Assembly (NCBI RefSeq): GCF_000003815.2
Contig: NC_049982.1
Coordinates: 23,529,137-23,593,136 of the forward strand
Direction: 5' to 3'
DNA from: Branchiostoma floridae
Lineage: Eukaryota > Chordata > Leptocardii > Amphioxiformes > Branchiostomatidae
DNA: 64,000 nt
The translations under genes and the position numbers were made by a program. Positions 56,421 to 64,000 of this stretch are shown here, piece after piece. The stretch's first letter is position 1. Each line of letters starts with the position of its first letter. The notes below the pieces were generated by a model. The model searched no databases and was not told the origin of the DNA. It saw nothing but the letters and a program-made list of their open reading frames with translations.

Positions 56421-58249
56421 TCAAAGGACTGAGGCCCTCTTGAGTAGCCTGCATGTCAAGTACCAGGATTTGAACTCAGGGGCAGGGGCCATTAGCCTCT
56501 GGTAGTAGAAGACTTCAAAGTGATAGAAAGAGCTAACACACCAGGTTGGTTTGCATTTTTGATTTCTGAAAGTTTACAATAAATGTATGGAAAAGAGGTA
56601 CAGTGAATAGCAATGATGCAGAAAAGAAAACTAAGTTTGTATCAAAAAGACTAATTCTGCTTTTGGTATCTGATGTCTTGAATCAGGTGACACTTCCAAT
56701 CAGATAAGACCACTTGCAGTCCAACACCCTACACCGCACCCCCTCGACTTTCTACGACTCTGGGGTCTCCCCAGGGGGCTACCTCCCTGAGACTGTCCAA
56801 TGCTACTCCTCCCCCCTGTCCCCCATGTGTACCCTTCTTGGCTGTTCTCTAACTGGAAGGCTATCCCATTAAACATTTCAGAGGGGGTGACTCCCAATTA
56901 CTGAATGACATTGTGTGGGTGTACATATGATTTTCTTATAAAAGATAGTAAGATAGATGTAATTTTTTTGTCTTTCCCCACCAATTTGTTTTAATGGGAT
57001 ATCCTTGAGCATATTGGGGGAGGTAAACGTGTGTGCAGGGCCTCTATTAGTGCATGTGGGGGAGGGGTGATTGTGCAGCTGAAAGGCGGGGGATCAAAAC
57101 AGATCAAATCCAATATCACGTCTAGGACATCATTCCTCACAGTGTCTTCAACAGTGAAACCTATAGCTATCTGCAGTGCAAAGTAGAATCAGTCAGTAAT
57201 GTCACAAGAAAGGTGTCAGAAGGTTACTGAATCGTTAGCTAGAACTTTTATTAAAATAAATGATGTTTGTTTCAAAATGAACTCGTGATTGCCGATAAAT
57301 GATGATGATTGATCTGAAAATTGTACTTAATGCATTTGATTTGGTCTGCTTTGAGAGAGAAGTGGGCATAGTCAGGGGGCATTGTGGGTGTTGTTTTGGT
57401 CTGAAATGTGAAGTTTCGTTTCTTCTTTTTATTCAGTAGTAAACAAAGGATCCCACGTGGTCACGGCCTCAGGAGTGCTTTCTGAGTGCCCAGCAGTAGG
57501 GTGGGGGACTACAGACTCATCTTTCTCAAATCAAACAATCGGAACGGAGATATATATGAGTATAGATGAAAATATTCTTAGCTCCAAACAAGACAGAGAA
57601 ATGCAAGATGCAGTCAGAAAGAAAACTACAATGTGTAACACCTTGACGTATGAGAAGAAAACATATTCAATTTGGTAAACAAAAAAGATTAGTGATGAAG
57701 AATGTTCAATCTGATTAAATACTATTCAATACAAAATGGTTACTGACGAAAAACGTTGTCTCAACGACTGTCCATTTTCAAGACATATCCAGTTACTTGA
57801 TGAGTAACTTGTGTATTGAGTATCTCATTACTTGGGTTTCTAACTTCCAATATTCATGTTTTAGATATGCTTCTTCTTTGTGACACATGACAACGTAGTA
57901 GAAAGAGAAATTTGTAACTAACGGGGTGTCACGATTCAAGAACGATATTTCAAGCAGCGACATTTCTGTGCTTCGACGACGACGACTGAAAAAAAAAACT
58001 GAATCAAACACGTGGGGTGGGAGGGGTGCAACGTACATCACACAGCTTCATTGCGCACGAAAGCTGTTTCGCTTGGAGAAATTTTGCCAAAACGAAATTT
58101 ATTTTCACAAAAAACTCGCGTTGTATACTTCCAAGATCAGTAAAAATGTGCGTTTGTTTCATCGTGTTTCTTGTCGCGAACATATAACCGATTCTCATAT
58201 GCTGAACAAAATCGATTAAAACAAGCCTGCGGAAAAAAGGAAAAAACAG
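56421..58249. other. Intergenic, no gene seen
   Basis: Open stretches here (for example 57457-57678) show no domain features and no splice partners. A B-box-like word at about 56470 on the minus strand hints at another tRNA relic, but no A box is convincing. Confidence 0.45.
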
Positions 58250-58460
58250 AAGCTAACCCTACCTCTTCTTGGCCTGTTGGTTCTCCAGAACCTGTAAGGA
58301 ATTAATGTTGTGCATTGTATCGCTTTACCTGCCGCTAAACATTGTTTTTTCCCATATCCTTGGGAGAAGTTTTGCTGTGTGGCCGACTCCAGACACGGCC
58401 AGTCTCCAACTGATACCGCAGCTGTAAACAACCCTGTTGCTTAGCAACTGTTGTAACCTC
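58250..58460 (-). promoter_or_regulatory. X-box promoter-like segment 1
   Basis: A 13-bp palindromic X-box (gttgcttagcaac, 58436-58448), the RFX-factor site class typical of ciliary genes, is preceded by ctgtaaacaac. On the minus strand about 150 bases on, a 29-bp microexon-like unit (acceptor ttacag, then gttctggagaaccaacaggc..., then donor gtaggg) ends at 58263. No downstream gene was identified. Confidence 0.4.
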
Positions 58461-59164
58461 GGATGACCTCAAGTTCGATACTTGTTCTAGAACGTTGCAT
58501 TCAACGAAGAAGCTACAATATCACATTTCTATGTCTATAATTCAATCTTTTGCTTCAAATTTAACAAGAATATACAAAGTCTCGGATGTATCGGATGCAC
58601 GGCTCTTTATCCAGTCGTGGTCCCCTCGAAGCCTAAAACAGTCACGACACAAGCCATTCACATGGCATTGTTAAAGGCGCCCAGATCAGTTTTTTCAGTC
58701 TTTTCAAATTTAATTTTCAAGTCATTTTTACACACAGTAAGCTTAAATAATTGCATATCATTGCATATCGACCTCTATTGAGCAAAGATGAGACGTCTTT
58801 GTGTGGTGAGAACTCATTAAAGATCTAAGCGCTGCCCGTGCCATTATTTCAAATTTGCGGAACGCATGCGAACATGACCAATGAATCCCGAATAAATTCA
58901 GTCATAACACACCCGTACTTGGGACATTAACGTTAGACACTTCAGTGCTAAAAGCTGCATTTTGACAGAAAGATAACGTTACTAATAATGATGATAAAAA
59001 AAAGATACTAAACAAGAAGTCTTCTCGTTGTTTCATTCACATCTCAGCAACTTGCTAGTTGTCAAACCCTGCTGTCCGCATGTGTTGAACTGTCACATAG
59101 TCCTAATCGTGAACCACAACTTCACGAATGAAACGGAACGTACAAGACACAGACAATGAAAATA

Positions 59165-59310
59165 AATTAACCCTACCTGCTTTTCACCTTATCGTTGACC
59201 TACAAGAGAACGTGTTTCTTTTCCCGGACCGCTCCACCTCCTTCCAATATGGCGCCCGGCCTCGCTGTAAACAACGATGTTGCTAAGCAACCATTATCTG
59301 GATGGTACCA
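59165..59310 (-). promoter_or_regulatory. X-box promoter-like segment 2
   Basis: It carries an X-box in the opposite centre orientation (gttgctaagcaac, 59279-59291), the same adjacent ctgtaaacaac word, a YY1-like aatatggcgcc (about 59246-59256) and, on the minus strand, a donor gtagggtta like that of segment 1. It may be the real promoter of an unseen gene, or a duplicate of segment 1. Confidence 0.4.
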
Positions 59311-60086
59311 TCCTTGCAATGTAGGGCTATTTTGAATCAACGCCACAATTTCACCCTTTCTCTCATAGTTCGTACTTCGAAAGGATTAGACAGTGGTACT
59401 GTATCAATTGAACATTGGAATATTTGATATGTGTGTGCAAGTCCTTTCAATGATTTGTGGTAAAAAGTAAACACGGAATTCTGCCAAATTGACGATAAGC
59501 ATTTATTGTCCTTTAATTTGGCAGAGATTTATAAAAGAAGACCACCGTAAATGAAATAGATCGTGCCAATTACAGCTTTATTTGCATAATCAATCAGACA
59601 AGATGAAACCATGAATCTACAAATTAAGGTGCGAAATATTTCTTGCAGGTATGAGGTCTCCGAACTCTTGTTTTTCTAGGCCTAAAGGTTTGCACTCATT
59701 TTGTCCACGTCGTATACGTGTTGTCCGCCATACCAGGTAATGAGAATTTGCAAGTTACATGTGGGGCACGGGTTCCTGTGATCCGGGATTACTACTATAA
59801 GACTGGATCTTGGCAGCATTATCAAAACAGGAGTATCAGAACTGCCAGGTAGATCTACGGCTTCGAACACGTCAACAAAGTCTGCGATTTGACGTCATTC
59901 TTCAGCTGGCCCAGATTCCAGTTTACCTTCCCCGTGTCTATATGTGCTAGATGAGGTAGGTGGAAATAAAACCATTTGGGGGACGAATTATAAAAATTAA
60001 ACCATTTGGGGAACGAAATAACAGATGCGTTTTTCATTTTAATTGTAGTTCAACGGTGGCGAGTGCCGTATACGTCCAACGTCAGT
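59311..60086. other. Intergenic, no gene seen
   Basis: AT-rich sequence with short open stretches lacking family features; nothing recognised. Confidence 0.5.
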
Positions 60087-60294
60087 TCACCCTTATCCAC
60101 AGAATAACATGTAAATACAGTATTCGTTTTGGGATATCAAGTAGACGGACAATGGTACGAAATTGCACTATTAAAACAAGAGTATCTGAATCATTGGCGT
60201 TTTGCAGTTTGAATCTACCGTCCGTTGACTTGATATCCCAAAATACTTTGTTTTTAAAGGCAATAGATTTAGGTTACGTCAGGGATAAAGTGAA
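60087..60294. mobile_element. MITE, ttcacccttatcc termini
   Basis: The ends ttcacccttatcc and ggataaagtgaa are inverted. An inner pair, ttttgggatatcaagt / acttgatatcccaaaa, is a perfect inverted repeat. It belongs to the same broad family as 13741-13935, with a different interior. Confidence 0.75.
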
Positions 60295-60505
60295 TTAACG
60301 TTACATGTGAATTATAAACGCTATCATATGTTCCATAAAGATTATTAAACTTTCCACAACCTTTTACATTCTGTATAGACATGTAGTTGCATAAACGTCA
60401 TTCTTGGGCTCTCGAGTACCAGTTAAGTATAATGTGCATAAACTGCACAGAGATCTTAAATTCGATCACTCAGCATCAATGAATTCTGTATTAGATTGAA
60501 GAATA

Positions 60506-61163
60506 CGAGGGGTGATCAATAAGTTCTCGGCCTCACCCAGAAATAATAAGCACAACTCAGATTTTGAGGCACAACTTCATAGTGTAAAGTCTTTTATCAA
60601 TATCCTCCAAATTTCAAATCATTGGAGTTATTACTTTTCAGGCATTCGTTTTACCGAGAAATAATAAGCACAGCTCAGATTTTGAAGCATAGATGTCAAG
60701 TATAAAGTCTTATATAAATATGTACCAAAATTCAAATTATTGTGACCTTTACTTTGCAGGCGACACCCAGTAATGTTAGGTAAGGGAGAAGGAAAAAATG
60801 GGACAACTGACCTGACCTAGTACCTGAGGTGTGCGATCGAACTTGCACTGCTGGAATTCAGACACCCGATTCTTTTTGCTTGAAATAGGAAGAGAATCAT
60901 TATCAAACATTTTGACAATGTCTTTTGTTAATTAACGGCATGGGGGACTCGACCCACACATGTCTGATCACAATTCACACCACTTTTTTCTCGCCACTTA
61001 CCTTCTGATTTGCAAAAAAACGAATGCCTGTAAAGTAATGACTTCAGTGATTTGAAATTTGAAGGATATTGACAAAAGGCTCTATACTATGAAGTTGTGC
61101 CATAAACTTTGAGTTGTGCTTATTATTTCTTGGTGAGGCCGAGAACTTATTGATCACCCCTCG
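60506..61163. mobile_element. Mariner-like MITE with long inverted repeats
   Basis: The termini cgaggggtgatcaataagtt and its inverse at 61163 extend inward as diverged inverted repeats of about 150 bp (60506-60660 against 61010-61163). A third, direct copy of the inner part lies at about 60655-60770. The gaggggtgatcaataagttctcgg end is typical of mariner-type elements (family knowledge). No transposase is seen. Confidence 0.8.
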
Positions 61164-61827
61164 GATATTGCTTGAAATTGATATTGAACATATGTCAATA
61201 TTCACACTTTGACGATCTCAGTGACTACGACTGGTGGCTGCAATGGAAAAATACCTTTTGATTTTAAGACATCACATACTTGATCGGTTCAATCTTTACT
61301 CAAAATGACAATATTAAGGTCATTGGGAATTTTTTGTCAAGTAACAAGAGCAGTATATAATTTGACTACCCTGATCTAGAACTCTAAAATCTTAACTTGT
61401 AAGTTTATCTAGTTTTGAAAGATACTTTTTGACAGATAAGACTGAAATCATGATCGGAAGTTTGAATATAAGCATCGGGTCAATAGAAAACATTATGGTA
61501 AAACACGTAAATCTCTGAGGTCCAAGCAAGCTTCCGCACTTTCCGTAGAACGGAGGTAATCATGAAACGTCGTGCAGCAAACCAAAGACGGCTTAATAAC
61601 CACCATCTGCGTGATTAGGTGGGATTGTACCACGGCAGACAATACGACTAGACTGCCTTCAGTGCTGCAAAGAATCTGCGCATTTTCAGTCGCGGGTGGA
61701 ACACTCGCGGTAATATTTTCTGAACCATCCGCTTGTGATTTGTCTGTTTCCTTTTATTATAGAAAGTGGGTGATATATTTTCGTTACCGTGTAGCTCATT
61801 GCCGCCAATCTTAGCTAACGTTCTGTC
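61164..61827. other. 5' flank of the LRR gene
   Basis: No coding exon recognised. It should contain the promoter and 5'UTR of the LRR gene, but no clear TATA box or initiator stands out. Confidence 0.45.
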
Positions 61828-63933
61828 ATGGCAATAAGGCTGGAGACAAATGTCTTCTTGTTTCTGCTGTTTTCGCAGCTACTAATGCCAGGTTTAAACG
61901 CCAGTAACTGGCAGAGCTGCCGTAAGGTGCCTGTGGCCAAGTGTGGCGTAGGTGATAGCGGAAATGGTGATCACAAGTACCGGTATGATGCTGGAGCATA
62001 CCGGTACAAGTGGACCAAATACCCAGATGAACCAACCAGCTACCAAGGACCTTTTCACACCGTTTCCTTGGGCCAACTCTTCCAGTCCTGCCAGGTCTGC
62101 TCAAATATAGCCAGGCCTACTCATGGGGGTCCCACCCAGAGCCTTTTGACAGAATCCAGAACCAACATCATGATCGTTGAGAACGACGTCGGTAAGCTTG
62201 ACATTGAAAAGGCGGAGATCCTCTCTCAGATCCCCTGTGGTACAGATTGTAGGATGTGGTTTGTGGATTGTAACATAACGGACATAGAGGGAGGGGCGTT
62301 TGCTAAGTTGCCACAGGTGTCCACCCTCGTCATCTGGCGGAGCAGTGTCCAGACTCTGAGGAACGGCACGTTTGCTGGGATGGAGGGCCTCAATCGTGTC
62401 CTGATATTGGAGAACAACATGACACATCTGGAGGTACGGTTTCACTTCGTCTTTTTTGTTATTATATTTGTAGGAATGATCACACTACTGGCTTTCTCGG
62501 AGTCACATTTTAAGAGACTCCTATCCAACTCCACGTTTATTGATTATTTTCCCCTAAATGCTGATTAGATTTGATACGCATATTCATTATCATATTTCGA
62601 CCTTTATTATATATGCAGAAGACAGATTTGTTTTAATTCAATATTTGCTAATATCCCAATGACATGTGTTCTGCTGCAGGGAGGCTGCTTTGACGGGTTG
62701 CCCAGGTTGTCCGAGATCATCGTTGTGGACAACCAAATCGTGACACTGTCACCTGACACGTTCCGGGGACTGCAGCTGCGGTGGTTTGACGTAAGTGCCA
62801 ATCTTATCTCTAACGTAGCACCTGGGACCTTACAGGCGATCAAGTCCGTAGTACATGTCCGCGCTGTTCACAACAAACTGCGATCGATCGACGCGGGGAT
62901 GTTCCACGGTCTTGGGCGGCTTCGGGTCTTAAAACTGGAGGGTAACAGGATCTCCCACATTGCTGAGGGCGCGTTCCACTCAAACACGGAACTTCTTTCC
63001 CTTGATCTAGCGGGAAACAGGCTGGCCTACCTGTCCGGCGGTTGGTTCAAATCTTTAATTCCACTTCAATTCACAGTGCGTGGAAACGCTATCGCCGCCA
63101 TTGCGTTGGAAGGGAGGGTGCTGGGATTGGCTCACAAAATTAAGCTTGACAATCCTCCGCGCTGTACCTGTGCAAATGATTGGCTGTACGAACACGGGGG
63201 GAACATGCCGAAGTTCAGGCAACGTTTTGTCTCGGCAATACGGGTTCCCCCTGCCGCAGGCTGCCCTGCCTCGTCGCTGATGCGAAATTCTCCCGAGTCT
63301 GTCAATCCCAGCGCCCTGCCCTGTCCAGCGCCGCTGGTTGAGATCGTGAATATCGAACGCGATGCGGCGTACAATTACACAGCGTCTGGCAACATATATT
63401 GGGAGCAACTGCCTCAAGTTTCTTGTACCTTCTCCAACGGCTCGCACCACTCAGTTAACATAACGTACGACACAAAAACGACGACACACGCCAGTCTGCC
63501 GACAGGCAACCTAACCGTGAGAGTGGTGACCGACCTGAAGGCTGAGGGCTGGGTGAGGTGTAAAGGGCCACAGAACCTGTTGGGGGAATCAGGAAATCCC
63601 AGCCTGTGTTCTAACTACATGGGGAAGTCGAGCTTTACCTTTTGGCTTGAGACCTTCGAGCCCTTGTCCTTTGAGAACACCACTTGTACTGCCTTCTCGG
63701 AAAATGGCTCCCACACTACTGTTTTCATGGCGAGCGAGCGCACACACTCTGGCATAACAACACTTCCAGCAACAGAGATCTCACTCATCAACACGACACC
63801 AGCATTCTCAATCAGCACCACACACTTGCGAACTGACATCAGCACTACACCACTGTCCATCAGCGCGAGTGATGACGGCTATGGAGATCTAACGGCAGAG
63901 GTCGCATGTCTCCGGTCACAAATATGCAAATGA
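61828..63933 (+). CDS. Secreted or surface leucine-rich-repeat protein
   Basis: Two phase-0 exons, 61828-62433 and 62680-63933 (or beyond), give up to 620 residues. The ATG opens a hydrophobic signal peptide (FLFLLFSQLLMPGLNAS). An N-terminal Cys-bearing segment and about eight LRRs follow (for example LRVLKLEGNRISHIAEGAF and LLSLDLAGNRLAYLSG). An LRRCT-type cap comes next (NPPRCTCANDWLYE). A domain of about 150 residues with several N-glycosylation sites and paired cysteines follows, possibly Ig-like. The last part is a Ser/Thr-rich stalk. No transmembrane helix lies before the TGA at 63931, so the protein is either secreted or continues in exons outside the window. Family recognised; orthologue not. 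Confidence 0.8.
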
Positions 63934-64000
63934 GACTGCCGTCACAACTATGCAAAGCGCCAAGGAAAGAGACAACGCCTACTGCCCACAACTATCTGTA

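Overview
This is eukaryotic (animal) DNA. Genes are split by GT-AG introns, there is no bacterial gene layout, and intergenic DNA and introns are filled with microsatellites, minisatellites, terminal-inverted-repeat (TIR) elements and broken LINEs. An FBXO41 orthologue, a large RNF213-like AAA+ gene, an extracellular LRR gene and CR1/L2-like LINEs whose RT motif reads FVDD suggest an invertebrate deuterostome, most likely amphioxus (Branchiostoma). The species call is inference.

Layout. 1-2832: upstream or intronic sequence of the first gene, with degenerate repeats. 2833-9748 (+): ten exons of FBXO41, with coiled coil, a low-complexity repeat region, F-box and leucine-rich C-terminus; its 5' exons lie outside the window. 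11464-14077 (-): a compact four-exon gene that reads as RING-like zinc finger, ubiquitin-like domain, then TerD domain (348 residues). This is the most unusual gene here. About 15400-15780: a candidate promoter and first exon. From it (or beside it) runs an RNF213-like giant gene (+), coding 16370-49341, about 4,890 residues. It has three small N-terminal exons, a 1.8-kb exon and a 12.4-kb exon holding the AAA+ core and the C-terminal part. Its first intron (16418-31107) is a transposon graveyard: two LINEs, several TIR elements nested in one another, and a 41-bp minisatellite.

After a roughly 2.1-kb 3'UTR (polyA signal 51456) comes a gene-poor stretch (51.5-61.8 kb). It holds two minisatellites, a degenerate LINE reverse transcriptase, two X-box-bearing promoter-like segments and two MITEs. 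The window ends with an extracellular leucine-rich-repeat gene (61828 to at least 63933, +).

How the genes relate. The first three genes all belong to the ubiquitin system: an SCF substrate adaptor, a RING-Ubl-TerD protein, and a relative of the E3 ligase RNF213. The TerD gene and the RNF213-like gene are head to head and may share a promoter region. The RNF213-like protein keeps intact Walker motifs but lacks a recognisable RING, and the place of its catalytic RZ finger holds only a four-cysteine motif, so it may be an E3-dead AAA+ paralogue. No RNA gene and no CRISPR were found. Exon borders were placed by eye from splice sites and frame continuity.
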